This document shows, one piece after another, positions 31,958-43,386 of a stretch of DNA of 64,000 nucleotides. The stretch lies in NCBI GenBank assembly GCA_026119855.1, contig JAOWBW010000560.1, positions 496,001-560,000 on the forward strand. The letters run 5' to 3'. The notes beneath the pieces are model-generated. The model worked only from the letters and a program-made list of their open reading frames with translations. It did no database searches and was not told the origin of the DNA. This stretch comes from Campanula takesimana. Its lineage: Eukaryota > Streptophyta > Magnoliopsida > Asterales > Campanulaceae. The position numbers and the translations under genes were made by a program. Every line of letters begins with the position of its first letter. Position 1 is the stretch's first letter.

Positions 31958-34357
31958 ATGGCAAACACAAACACCCATATGATGCAAACATCCAATTCGA
32001 ATCACTTACCGATTCTGGATGAAGATAGTTTTATTTTTTGGAAAGATAGGATGATGAAACACATGATTTCATGTGATCGTAGACTGTGGACCGCGGTTAC
32101 TGATGGACCATATGTTCCTATGAAAGCTAATCCACGTGCAGGAACCGCAGGAGAAGAAGCTGAAGTTAAGAAATTAGAAAGTGAATGGACTGATGCAGAC
32201 CGCATCAATGTGGATTTTGATGGAAGAGCTATGTCCATGCTAGTATCAGCTATTGACCTGAGGACTCATTCTAAGGTGCTTCACTGCAAAACCGCAAAGG
32301 CTACCTGGGATGCTATAGTTGACTTTCTGGAAGGAGATTCAGATACCAAGAAGAACCGCCTCTATCAACAGAGAAGACTCTTTGACTATTTTGTTAAAGA
32401 TCCTAAGGAATCTCTTAGACAATGCTATGAGAGGTTTATTGATATTGTTAACGTTTGTTTTTCTCTTGGACATGTCTATTCTAATACAGATTTGAACATG
32501 AGATTCATGCAAGCACTTGGTAGCAAATGGCTGATCAAAACTACTAACATTGAAGACAACAAGGACTTGGAAGCTCTTGATCTTCGACACTTGTATGCCA
32601 TGCTGAAGGTTTTTGAATTTAAGCTTGAAGAGGTCCATGAAACCGAAAGCAGATTTAAGACCCTCTCTCTAGCTGCATTCAACAATACCTCATCTCCTGT
32701 CTACAATCCAGACCATCATCAAACCGCTCCTCACCTCCACTTGCAAACCGCTCCGCCTGACCAAAATGTTCCTAGATATAATCCTCAAACCGCACCTTCT
32801 GAATATTACCAGCAGTCTCAACAATCCTATCCTCAATCACATCAACCATATCCTCAATCTTATCAATCTTATCAGCAGTCTCATCAATCCTACACTCCTC
32901 CTCAAAGTTCTTATGCTCAGAGTGTAGGATCACAATCCTCAAGTTCTACTCAAGTTGATTTTGATGAAATGGATGATGAAGAATTTGCTTTGTATGTGAA
33001 GAGATACACCAAGTTCAGGAAAAATAATAGATCTCAATTTCCATCCAAAGGCCCAGCAAAGTTTGTCCCTCCAACCAGATTCAACAAAACTGCAGATCCC
33101 AAGACAAGGGAAGACTTGGTTTGTTATAACTGCAGACAACCAGGTCACTTTGCGTCAAGTTGTCCCAAACCGCGCTATGAAGCCGCGCCAGCAAAGAAAC
33201 CATTCAACAAGAAGTTCGTGAAAAGAAGAGGAATGGTAGCTGACCAAGGAGATCAACCGCTGACATGGATGGGTTCAGACTCAGATGAAAGTGATGATGA
33301 AGAAACTGCTAATCTCTGTCTCATGGGATTTGAAGAAAGAATTGAAATTGACGAAAGCCTTCCACTGCCAAAACAACAAATGAAGTCAGTTTCACCTAAG
33401 ACTCCTGAGGCTAGATCAAGCAGAGCTCCTACAACACCAAACTACACTCCCGAGGTTCAAGCAGACCAAAGTCATGATGATCAGGTACTAGAACGTGCAA
33501 ATATTATATGTCAACAACACACTGTACTTAAAAAGGCATATAAACTAATGGCTGCGGAACTTGAAGAATCCCAACGTGTATGTAAATCCCACAAGGAGGA
33601 AATTGAAAATCTCAAGCTCCAAATTGCTGGGATATCTACTATTGTGGATGAAAACCGCTATCTGAAGGATAAAACCGAGGTACTTCTCACCCAAATCCAT
33701 GATCTTACCGTACAAAGGGATGACCTCCAAAAAGTGACCGATGTATGGACTAAGTCTGGTGTCACCGTGGAACAAATCCTAAATTCACAAATTCCTACTT
33801 CGGATAAAAGTGGATTGGGGTTTAAAACCGATGATGGGTGTAAGTGTCCTTGTCTCTGTGCCGAAGGTGGTGTGAAACCTACTGAACAAACCAAAGAAAT
33901 TCCTAAGGTTAATCATGCTGGTAAAAAGGGCTCAAAACAAGAAATTAAAAGGCAAAATTATTTCTTTGAGTACCCTAAAAACCAGACTGGGAGAGATTCA
34001 AAGTGGAAAGAGAAATCCATAGCGGCTGAGGCAACCAAGGAAGTATTGAGTGATGAAACCGCTCCTAGTCGGTTTAAGGAAATTCCTATCATTTTCCCTA
34101 AAGCCGCACCTAAGAGGAAGGTTGAGCTCAAGAAGGTAATCTTTGTTAAAGCCAAAACCGCTGACCCAGTAAAACATGAGAAACCGAAGGTTAGTAAAGG
34201 GTTTGTAAAACCGCAACCAAAACCTGGATTTATTCATTGTGCTATTTGTGCTGATTTTGGTCATAGTGCTGGTCATTGTCTTTTAAGATTCACACCCAAT
34301 GCCAAGGGACGTAAAAATCCTAAGGTCAAACAAGTGTGGGTCCCAAAAAGCTGCTAA
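31958..34357 (+). CDS. copia-3 Gag, about 799 aa
   Basis: The ATG at 31958 (MANTNTHMM) is chosen because upstream codons overlap the primer-binding site. The N-terminal half is copia Gag (FIFWKDRMMKHMI, KTAKATWDAIVDFLEGD, LYQQRRLFDYF). About residues 284-330 are a Gln/Ser/Tyr-rich low-complexity stretch. A CX2CX4HX4C knuckle (CYNCRQPGHFASSC) is at residues 389-402. An acidic patch, then a coiled coil (about 510-600), then a second CCHC knuckle (CAICADFGHSAGHC) at 761-774, near the C-terminus. The frame is intact to a TAA at 34355. Gag packages element RNA into particles in the cytoplasm. Its length and distant second knuckle fit the enlarged Gag of Sireviruses. Confidence 0.93.
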   Translation: MANTNTHMMQTSNSNHLPILDEDSFIFWKDRMMKHMISCDRRLWTAVTDGPYVPMKANPRAGTAGEEAEVKKLESEWTDADRINVDFDGRAMSMLVSAIDLRTHSKVLHCKTAKATWDAIVDFLEGDSDTKKNRLYQQRRLFDYFVKDPKESLRQCYERFIDIVNVCFSLGHVYSNTDLNMRFMQALGSKWLIKTTNIEDNKDLEALDLRHLYAMLKVFEFKLEEVHETESRFKTLSLAAFNNTSSPVYNPDHHQTAPHLHLQTAPPDQNVPRYNPQTAPSEYYQQSQQSYPQSHQPYPQSYQSYQQSHQSYTPPQSSYAQSVGSQSSSSTQVDFDEMDDEEFALYVKRYTKFRKNNRSQFPSKGPAKFVPPTRFNKTADPKTREDLVCYNCRQPGHFASSCPKPRYEAAPAKKPFNKKFVKRRGMVADQGDQPLTWMGSDSDESDDEETANLCLMGFEERIEIDESLPLPKQQMKSVSPKTPEARSSRAPTTPNYTPEVQADQSHDDQVLERANIICQQHTVLKKAYKLMAAELEESQRVCKSHKEEIENLKLQIAGISTIVDENRYLKDKTEVLLTQIHDLTVQRDDLQKVTDVWTKSGVTVEQILNSQIPTSDKSGLGFKTDDGCKCPCLCAEGGVKPTEQTKEIPKVNHAGKKGSKQEIKRQNYFFEYPKNQTGRDSKWKEKSIAAEATKEVLSDETAPSRFKEIPIIFPKAAPKRKVELKKVIFVKAKTADPVKHEKPKVSKGFVKPQPKPGFIHCAICADFGHSAGHCLLRFTPNAKGRKNPKVKQVWVPKSC

Positions 34358-34395
34358 CCCTAGGACCCAAGGAATAAGGGGGACCAAAACCTTTC

Positions 34396-37300
34396 ATGTT
34401 TATTTTTCAGATTTCATGTTTTATGGCTGGAACCGCGAAGAAGAAGAAGGATCTCTGGTATTTGGATAGTGGATGCTCACGACACATGACTGGAGATTTC
34501 GAACTACTCTGCAGTTTCATCCAAATGAAAGGTCCCCCAGTAGTGTTTGGTAACAACAAGAAAGGAGAAACAGTAGGATATGGAGCAATCAAACGAGGAA
34601 AGGTGACTATTGAAAATGTGTCATTAGTAGAAGGACTCAAGCACAACCTTCTCTCCATATCTCAGTTTTGTGACAAAGGAATGAACTGTATCTTCACATC
34701 AACTAACTGTTATATCAAAGATGCTTCCTCTGAAGTCACCCTACTGACTGGCAACAGAACAGGTGATGTTTATATGATAGATTTGAGCAATATTGTTTCT
34801 ATTGCTGACCTCTGTTTTGTAGCCAAAAACATAAGTGAAAGCAGCTGGTTATGGCATAAGCGGCTCAGCCACTTGAACTTCAAGTATCTAGCAAAACTGC
34901 ACAGGGATGGTCTAGTAAAAGGACTACCCAAAGTGGCTGACCATCATGATGAAAAGTGCAAAGCATGCCAGCTTGGAAAGCAGCCCAAACAGTCATTTCC
35001 TAGTAAAACCGCACCTTCAACGAACCGCTGTTTGCAATTGCTGCACATGGATTTATTTGGACCTGTCCCAACCGCCAGTATTGGAGGAAACCGCTATACA
35101 CTTGTGGTGGTTGATGATTATTCAAGATATACATGGGTGGAAATGATGGTCTCTAAAGATGATACTTATGGCATCGTAACCGCTCTCTTTAGACGGCTCC
35201 AACCTCAAAAATTGGATGACATTGTTGCCGTGCGTTCAGATAATGGAACCGAATTTACAAACAATGGTGTTGCTCAATATTGTGATGATCATGGAATTGA
35301 TCATAACTTCTCTGCCGCTGGGGTTCCACAACAGAATGGAGTTGTAGAAAGAAAGAACAGGACTTTGATTGAAGCCGGGAAGACAATGATTGCAGAAGCA
35401 AAGCTTCCCAAATACTTCTGGGCCGAAGCCATCAATACCGCATGTTTCACCCAGAACCGCTCCCTAATCATCAAAGTTCACAACAAGACTCCTTATGAAT
35501 TGTGGCGAGGCAGATCACCCAACATTGCCTTCTTCAAGATATTTGGATGCAAGTGCTACATCTTGTACAATGGCAAAGAGCATCGAGGTAAATTTGATGC
35601 TAAGGCCGATGAAGGTATTTTTGTTGGTTATTCAAAACACTCCAAAGCTTTTCGTTGTTTCAATAAGACATCTTTAAAAATTGTAGAGTCAGTCCATGTT
35701 ACATTTGATGAACATAATCTTCTTGAGCCATATATGGCTCCAAATGTTGCTGATGATTTCAGTGGTTTTGAGACAGGTACATCTTACCCTGATCATGCAA
35801 CCGCAAATGACCAACCTACTCAAACCACTCCATCAGGTTCTCCAGCCGCTCCAAATCAAACTGAAGGTGTTGCTGTAGAACCGCATTCTTCTAATCCCAT
35901 TCAAACCGTTGATCCAGTTCCAAACATCACCTTCAATGAATATCAAGAAGAGCCTCCTCTGGAAAATCTTCAAGAAATAGTGGTTCATGAAGACCTCCCC
36001 CCAGAAATCAATGAGCATAGAGACCATCCAACAACTAATGTTATAGGTCCTATCAGTTCTGGTGTTCAAACAAGAGGAAGCTTAACTCATAGAGATAACC
36101 ACAGTTTATTCTCAACCGCACTGTTATCTCAGATGGAACCGAAGAAGGTAGATGAAGCTCTAAGTGATCCAAGTTGGGTAGCTGCAATGTAAGAAGAGCT
36201 CAATCAGTTTGAAAGATGTAGAGTTTGGACTCTAGTTCCAAGGCCCAGAGATCACACTGTAATTGGAACAAAATGGGTATACAGAAATAAGATGGATGAA
36301 AATGGTACTATTACAAGAAACAAAGCAAGGTTGGTTGCTCAGGGTTATAGGCAAGAAGAAGGGATTGATTATGATGAAACCTTTGCACCTGTAGCCACAC
36401 TTGAAGCCATTAGATTGTTCCTGGCCTATGCCTCCTTCAAGAAATTCAAGTTATATCAAATGGATGTGAAGAGTGCATTTCTGAATGGTGAACTACAAGA
36501 AGAAGTTTATGTAGCTCAACCGCCAAGATTTGAAGACAACAAATATCCCAATCATGTCTTCAAGCTCAAGAAGGCCTTGTATGGACTCAAACAAGCTCCA
36601 AGAGCATGGTATGACACTCTATCTAAATTTCTTATTGAACAAGGCTTCTCTAGAGGTAAAATTGATACAACCCTATTTATTGCTAAACACAAAGGTCATT
36701 CATTATTAGTTCAAATATATGTTGATGATATTATTTTCGGTTCTACTAATGAGACTATGTGTGTTAAGTTTGAGAAGCTTATGAAAGGTAAATTTGAGAT
36801 GAGTATGATGGGAGAGTTGACATTCTTTCTTGGACTCCAAATCAAGCAATGTCATGATGGAATTTTTATCAACCAAGCCAAATATACCAAAGATTTGATC
36901 AAGAAATTTGGGCTTGAAACCGCTAAGCCAGTTGATACCCCAATGCAAAAGGCCTGCAGTTTGGATCAAGATGAACGAGGTAAGAAAGTTGATCAGACTC
37001 TCTACCGAGGTATGATTGGTTCTTTACTTTACTTAACTGCTAGTAGGCCAGATATCATGTTCAGTGTTTGTGTTTGTGCTAGATTTCAAGCTGACCCTAG
37101 AGAATCTCATCTTATTGCTGTTAAACGTATTATTAGATATTTATGTGGATCTGTTAACCTTGGACTTTGGTACTCCAAAGAATCTTCATTTGATCTATTA
37201 GGTTATTCAGATGCTGACTTTGCAGCATGCAAGATAAGCAGAAAGAGCACAAGTGGTACTTGCCAGTTCCTTGGAACCCGGCTTGTATCATGGTCTAGCA

Positions 37301-37662
37301 AGAAACAAGCATCGGTTTCAGTCTCAACCGCTGAAGCCGAATATATTGCGGCTGGAAGCTGTTGCTCTCAAATTCTCTGGATGAAACAGCAGTTGGAAGA
37401 CTATGAAGTATTTGAGAAGAACTGCCCTATCTACTGTGATAGTACTGCAGCAATATCAATCTTCAACAATCCAGTACAACACTCAAAAACCAAGCACATT
37501 GACATAAGATATCATTTCCTCAAAGATCATGTTGAAAAGAAGAACATTTTCCTAGCAAAGGTGGGAACCGACGATCAAATTGCAGATATTCTCACCAAAC
37601 CGCTCGAAAATTCTAGGTTCTTTCATTTACGAGGAGAAATGGGTATGCTGGAACTTACTTAA
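34396..37662 (+). CDS. copia-3 Pol (protease, integrase, RT, RNase H) with one stop codon
   Basis: In a different frame from gag. Protease LDSGCSRHMTG (about 34462). Then GAG-pre-integrase HKRLSHLNFKYL and integrase zinc ligands (CKACQLGKQ), catalytic region (HMDLFGPV, VRSDNGTEF, PQQNGVVERKNR). The linker is followed by a TAA at 36190-36192 after WVAAM; the frame continues unchanged with EELNQFERC, so it is a single point mutation, probably from CAA. RT follows (LVAQGYRQEEGIDYDET, YGLKQAPRAWYD, YVDDIIFGS near 36720), then RNase H (STAEAEYIAAG, TKHIDIRYHF, ADILTKPL) ending at 37662. The stop separates integrase from RT, so this copy alone should not transpose. Confidence 0.93.
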
Positions 37663-38254
37663 TATAATTCATGCCTATTTATTCTTGTTCTAATAATATT
37701 TGTTAAGTATTTTGGCTCTATTAAGAAAATGCAAATAGTTTGCGGTTCAATAGACAAAACCGCAACAAGATGGTTCGGCTAAAGATTCCACTCAAACCGA
37801 AGAGTCAAGTAGAACAATTTCAGTTTTATCCAAACCGAATTGTCAAAGCAAGGTTTCGGTTTTCTCTACTGAAACCGAATATAGATCTGAAAGATATCGG
37901 TTTCACCAAAACCGATAATTAGGAAAAGGTAAGTCGGTTTACGCAAAACCGCTCAGGTATGAAATTGCATTTTAGTCCCTAATTATGTCACTTCATTCAT
38001 TAAGGACCTTTTTGCAATTATCTCTGCCGCATTAAATGCGAATCGACAGGTACACTGACGGTTGAGTTTCCTTCAGCCGTCATGCCCGCTCCACTACCCG
38101 AGGTGGTTAATTGAGTATAAAAGACAAACCATTTTTCAATTTATCTTTTTACCTTCTTACTCTTTTTAGCAAAAACCCTTCTCTCTCCTCTGTACGCATT
38201 CATCCCTCTCTCTCTCTGTTCTCACTAAATTTTCTTACTTAAACAATATTTTCA
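37663..38254 (+). promoter_or_regulatory. copia-3 pol-ORF3 spacer with a dense AAACCG cluster and an internal TATA box
   Basis: Positions 37738-37965 hold about eleven copies of AAACCG[AC] or its complement CGGTTT in roughly 220 bp, far denser than elsewhere. Further on, TATAAAAG (38116-38123) is followed by a CT-rich stretch (CTTCTCTCTCCTCTG, CCCTCTCTCTCTCTG) and by ATG at 38255, the usual layout of a plant core promoter and 5' UTR. A 60-codon frame at 37740-37922 is an effect of the repeats. Internal promoter activity is inferred. Confidence 0.5.
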
Positions 38255-41200
38255 ATGGCACCAAAGAAATCAATTGATCTTGCTTCTTCTTATACATCGT
38301 CCAAACCATCGAAGCCTGATATGGTATGAAATTCTGAACCCTAACTCAATATACTTTATTTATCCGCCATTGTTGAAGCTTAAAAGCTTGTTCATCTTCC
38401 TTTGATCATTTTATGCTTTTTCTTCAATTTCTTGGTTGGTTTGTGTTCGCATTTACTTATATACACTGTTTGATTACTTTGTTTTAAGATTTGTGTTCAA
38501 TTTTGAGCAAAATCAATTTTGGGGTTATTTGGTGTTCTTGCGAAATTTTGCAGATTCTGGAGTCATGTGCAAGAATGGAAACCACAACAACATTACAAGT
38601 GAACAGTATGCTTACTGTGTGGCCATTCTTAAAGGGAAGAAACTGCACTGGCCCAAGGTTGTGATGAAGGAGATTATAAATGCTCTAAACCGCCTCCATG
38701 CTGCTAAAGCCGCTGGAAAATCCAAGGTCAGAACTCATTGCAGGTTGCTGACAAAGTTCTTGCATCAAGATACTGCCATTTTCAAGTTCTCTACTGAACA
38801 CAAGGACTATTGGTTGGATCCAAGTGAAAAATCTATCTTTGGATTGTCAAGACTTGATACCTTCAGAACAACCTTTGGATGGCGGTATGCTCAAACTGTT
38901 TGGAATGAGGACCCTCTTCCTGAAGCCGAACGTGGCCCATTTCCTGAGGCTCGGCTCAACAAATCAGGGAAACCGTATGCTGGTGCCATTGCTGATCAGG
39001 CCCATGCTACGATGCTAAGAAATGAAGGTCAAACTGCCACTCTAAACCGACTGGGGTTAAGTCATTTAGCTCAAACCGCGGTAGAGGCTGAGGGGGAGCC
39101 TGCGGTTGAGGGGGAGCCTGCAATTCGGTCTATTCCTGCGGCTCGTCCCAAGGAAACCGCTGCTCCAAGAAAGAGAAAGGGAACTGCTCAAATCCCTTCG
39201 GTTATTACAAAAGCAAACCTATCCAAACCGCCTTCCAAACCCTCATCTAAACCTTCATCTTCTTCAACCTCTTTTCCCCCCATCAGACTATCTCCTACTC
39301 TTTCAAAACCTATCACTTCAAAACCTTCTATTCCCAAACCTCAAGTTAAACCCCTCTCTCCATTACATCAAAATGTGGAGAAATCCTTAAATTTTGCTAA
39401 GGATGCCTCCTCTCTTAAAGCCGCCAAGGCAAAATCCATTCCAGAACTTATCCATTCACCCCATCTTTTTCTTCTATCCCTTCTCCTCCTAAACCTTCCA
39501 CTTCTAAACCGCCCTCTGTTCAATTCTCTGAAGAACAGTTGGCTGAAATTTTCAAAGCCTTTCCAAACCTCAAACCCTCCTCTCAAACCGATCCTGAGCA
39601 GACCGAAGTGTCTGAGGATGCGGTTCTAGTTGAACAAACCGCTGTATCTACCATTGTGGTTCAGCCTGAGCAAACCGACGAGTTTGAGGCTGCAGCATTG
39701 CCTGAGCAGACTGATATGTCTGAGGCACTTGGTGAACCTGAGCAAGATGTTGAAGTTCTTGAGGTTCAACCGCCAAAGAAGAAGAGAAAGTTGGTGAAGA
39801 AAAGTGATTATGTGGAGCATTGGCAGTCAAGGCCACCAGGAGCTATAGACTTCAGTGAGGCTGACTACTAAAGGGATCACTCACCACTTGAAGGAGCTTT
39901 TACAAGAGAGCTAAGAGAAAGAGCTGAGATGAGGAAGGCAGGTATTGACCCAATGATGGTTGAGGTCTCTCCTCCTTCACTTAAAAGGAAGTTGGACTTT
40001 GATTCACCTGAACATACTCCATCTTCATCTCCTGATTTACCTTATGCTCTAACTCCGGTTTTGCCATCTACTTCTTTGTCGGTTCAACCACTTCCTCTTC
40101 CTTCAGTTCAACCGCTGGCTATTACTCAAGCTCAACCTCTCTCTCAGCCGCCAGTTCAGCTATCTCCACAGACATCGGTTTCATTCATTAAACCGAAGAC
40201 AAAGAAACGAAAGAATGCTGCTGACTTAGCAAATTATTTGAAGCGGTTCAAAACTGAAACCTCTAGGGAAAGAAGGGCTGGAGCCCATGCTCGTGCCGCC
40301 GCCAAAGCCGAAGCTAGATTCTTGAAGGCTGGCCGCCCTAACCCTTTTGCTATCTTTCCCAAGGATGAGATGGAAGCCGCAGTTGAACACTTAATTCTTT
40401 CAGTTGCAGACAAAGTGATGGGTGAGATTGCCGATCAGGTACTCATGGATCCCACTCTTGCTAGTCAATTCTTTCTAAAGTTAACTGCTAGAGCTTATCC
40501 TCCTATGTTGAATTGGAGATTTGTGCCTTCCCCTTCCATTCTTCTAAATGATGATTATTTGAGATTTCCTCTTCTTCCTTCTTCACCTCCTCAAACTGCA
40601 ATTATCCCTATTCATTCTTTTCTTCACTTTGATCCCGCTGAGCTTGAAACCGCCCTTAGGATCTCTATGGGTGAAACCTTAGAAGAGGCACACATTCTGT
40701 TGAAAGGTAAAGCCAAAATGCCTTCTTCATCCCATCCTTCTGATGATGCCATCCAAATTTCTGATGATGATAATTCCAGTGATGAGCACATCCCTGACTA
40801 TACTCCTTCTGATGAACCGCCCTCTTCAATTCCTTCCTATCCAATTCTACCTCTTCATGCTACAACCGCCGATTTAATAGATGCGGTTAGGAATATTCAA
40901 GTTCATCAGCAAACCGCCACTTCTCGGTTTGACACTCATCTCCTCACTATTCAATCTGATCTTGATGCCATTAAGGGGGAGAGAGTGAATGAGAGATTTG
41001 AAGATAGGTCAAGACAACAACAGCTAGATGAGAGACTGAACTTAATCTTGGAAAATCAACTGGCCCTTCAAGATCTTGTCAGAACCAACAATGATCTTTG
41101 CAACTTAAAGTTTCAAGCCGTTGATGCATCACTTAAATCTGTTGTTGAGAAACTTGACATTCTAGCTCAGCATGCACTTGATTCTTCAGAACTTATCCTG

Positions 41201-41461
41201 CATAGAACCGGGAAACTTGTCAAACAAACCGCTGCAATTGAATTGAAGATTGATGAACCGACTGAAGTTCGGCTTCGTGCAGCTGACTTTGTTTTTGAAG
41301 CCACCCCTGGATCCGGTTCTAGAAATGTTGATCAAACCGCCCCCGCTGTTAATGTTCAAGTTGCAGAAGAACAAGCTGCTCAAGATGCTCAAACCGTTCA
41401 GAACCAAACCGCAGATGATGCTGCTGCTGCAAGGGGTTCTGTTGCAGATGAAGTAGATTAG
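38255..41461 (+). CDS. copia-3 third gene (env-position ORF3), nuclear-looking, damaged
   Basis: A short exon (38255-38323, MAPKKSIDLASS...) ends at GTATGAAATT and is followed by a T-rich, intron-like stretch to TTTTGCAG (38553). The acceptor that keeps the main frame would be 38573. The main frame begins about NGNHNNITSEQYAYC and includes YWLDPSEKSIFGLSRLDTF and FGWRYAQTVW. A Pro/Ser/Lys-rich middle has a frameshift near 39440-39460, then PPKKKRKLVKK (about 39770-39803), a classical nuclear-localisation-like motif. A TAA lies at 39869, then the same frame to 41461, with a second basic block (KPKTKKRKNA) and a long coiled coil (about 40900-41240). No membrane span or signal peptide is visible, so an envelope role is unlikely. 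Function unknown. Confidence 0.65.
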
Positions 41462-41928
41462 ACTTCTTTTCATAGTCTTTCTTTTGATGTCTCTTGTAAT
41501 TCATACATTGTAAGTTACTATCCTTTATGATTGAATTATAATGAGAATGACTGCATAGCATTCTGTTTCCAAAACTTTGTTTATTCAAACTACTTGTTTG
41601 TGAAACAATGCTTGTATTTCTTAAAACCTCATGCACTACATTCATCATGAAAATACTTTTAAGTGCATTGTGTTTTAAACATTCAGTTTAAACATGCATT
41701 TCTGATCCTCAAAATCATATCATTCTTTATGCATCTGAATGTATTTCTTTTCTATCTCTTATTCATTTCCTTTATCTTTGATAGATTAGAAATCTATGAT
41801 CTAGCATAGTGTGTGCATTGACTTGGGACATGCAATTTCATGAAATTTATTTCTGACATGTTCTTACCAAGTACAATGTTTTGCTATTATCATAGTGTGG
41901 TAATGGCATCAATCAAATAGGGGGAGAT
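41462..41928 (+). other. copia-3 region after ORF3, ending in the polypurine tract
   Basis: AT-rich non-coding sequence with many CATTC/TCATTT words and no open frame. It ends in AGGGGGAGAT (41919-41928), the polypurine tract directly before the 3' LTR. Confidence 0.75.
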
Positions 41929-43386
41929 TGTTAGGATTCATTGTTAGTACACCCACCTTAATTTGATTGATCCATACCACGTGTCTTTTATGGACTTTAG
42001 GACCGCATGTAATGAAGTTCTACTTCAATTTTTAGATAAGTCCATTTCTAGATTTTTCATTTTCTAGGCTGAGTATAATTCGGTTGTATCATTAGCGGTT
42101 TAGTGCTTCAAGCCGTCATCTTGAGAATGCCAGCATGGAGCTCTTCAATTTTCATCAAACCGCAGTTTGCATGTTTGATGAAACCGCACATCAAGACCAT
42201 TCTTCAAACCGCCCCTATGCTTGGTGAAACCGCAGAGCAGTTATTGAAGAATTAAAGAGATGTCATTTATTCCTTAGACAAACATTCCCTTTTTGACCGT
42301 ATAAGGATGTTGTTATGTCATGTCAAAATAACTCTAAGTTAACTTGGAGTTTCTGCAAGGAATGTCGGTTTGTCCATCAGTTTGAATTGTTTACCGTTAG
42401 TCCTTTCTGCAACAAAGGACAATTGTCAGGTAGTGGTGCAACAACTACCTAGGACTACAAGACAAAACCAAGGACGAAAATGACAGCTCAACCAATAGGA
42501 TTTCGACAGCACTGTACCCTTCAGATTTGATTCAAATCTTTACCCAACGGTCACAAGGGTGCTCTGCCTATAAATAGCCTTCATTATTTAACAATGAAGG
42601 TTGCTGAGCTTCAAGAGATTCATTCCCAAGTATTCAAGTTTGCTTTGAAGATTTAAACCCAGATATTCATATCTTCAAACCATCTCCATTGCAAACCCAG
42701 TTCTTCATCAAAGCTTCAAGCCTAACAACCATTCATACTTAGCCTTTACACCAAAAGAATTCCATTTGCTCAACCATCATTTAGATACTTAGAGCATTTG
42801 ATTTCTTTTCACACACACACCCGATTTATATGATCACATAGATTATATACTTCGAAAACACCGGTTGTTATTATAGCTTAGGTTAGACTTATTGTTTAGA
42901 GTTTAGATTCATCTTGTAAAACCTCCTCTAAATTAATACAAGTCTTATAGCTATTAGAAAATCCTAGACTAACCATCTAGGTAGAGGACGTAGTTCATTT
43001 AAGAACGAACCTCTTCAATTTGTGTGTTTGATCTTTATTTTCTGTCTTGATATTTATCTTTCTTGTTTGTGGTCTTGAACTTGCTTCCATACACGAAATG
43101 ACTTGAAAGATGAATTGTGTTTTCCTTTAAACTTTAAGTTTAACTATTCTGTTGCATCATAGTGTTTTCTCAACCCGAGTCAAACTTCCCAACTCTTTAA
43201 CTAACCTATTTTGCCAAACCGCAAACTCCGCTGTGCATTTTATCAGTTCGGTTCTTGTGCCTTGAACCGCAGTTGGCCAAACTGATAAGTACTCGGTTGA
43301 TTTTAAGGGTATTTTCGAAAAAGTTTCGGACCGCTATTCACCCCCCTCTAGCGGTTCTATACCCTTGTTGCCCTTTGGGACCAACA
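41929..43386 (+). repeat. copia-3 3' LTR
   Basis: 1458 bp, same length as the 5' LTR. By eye it differs at TTTTTCAT/TTTTTCGT, GGCTGAG/GGCTGTG, TTATTTAAC/TTATTCAAC and CCCTTTGGG/CCCTCTGGG. The target duplication GTAAC follows. Confidence 0.95.

Larger units (their letters stand above)
30436..43386 (+). mobile_element. copia-3: full-length Sirevirus-type Ty1/copia element, young
   Basis: 12,951 bp with 1458-bp LTRs at each end (30436-31893, 41929-43386), TGTTAGG...CCAACA ends, an initiator-Met primer-binding site, gag, pol, a third coding region and a polypurine tract. A perfect 5-bp target duplication GTAAC (30431-30435, 43387-43391) lies in the 5' LTR of gypsy-1. The LTRs differ by about four substitutions by eye. 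Size, long gag with coiled coil, and an extra gene after pol fit the SIRE/Maximus (Sirevirus) group. The whole element is dotted with AAACCG-type words. Confidence 0.95.

Noticed and set aside
38436..38570. An ATG-initiated N-terminus for copia-3 ORF3 starting at 38436
   Set aside because: These codons lie in T-rich, intron-like sequence ending TTTTGCAG; the ATG at 38255 after a TATA box is a better start.
38255..41461. Calling copia-3 ORF3 an envelope protein
   Set aside because: No signal peptide, no membrane-spanning stretch and no furin-like site are visible, and basic nuclear-type motifs are present.
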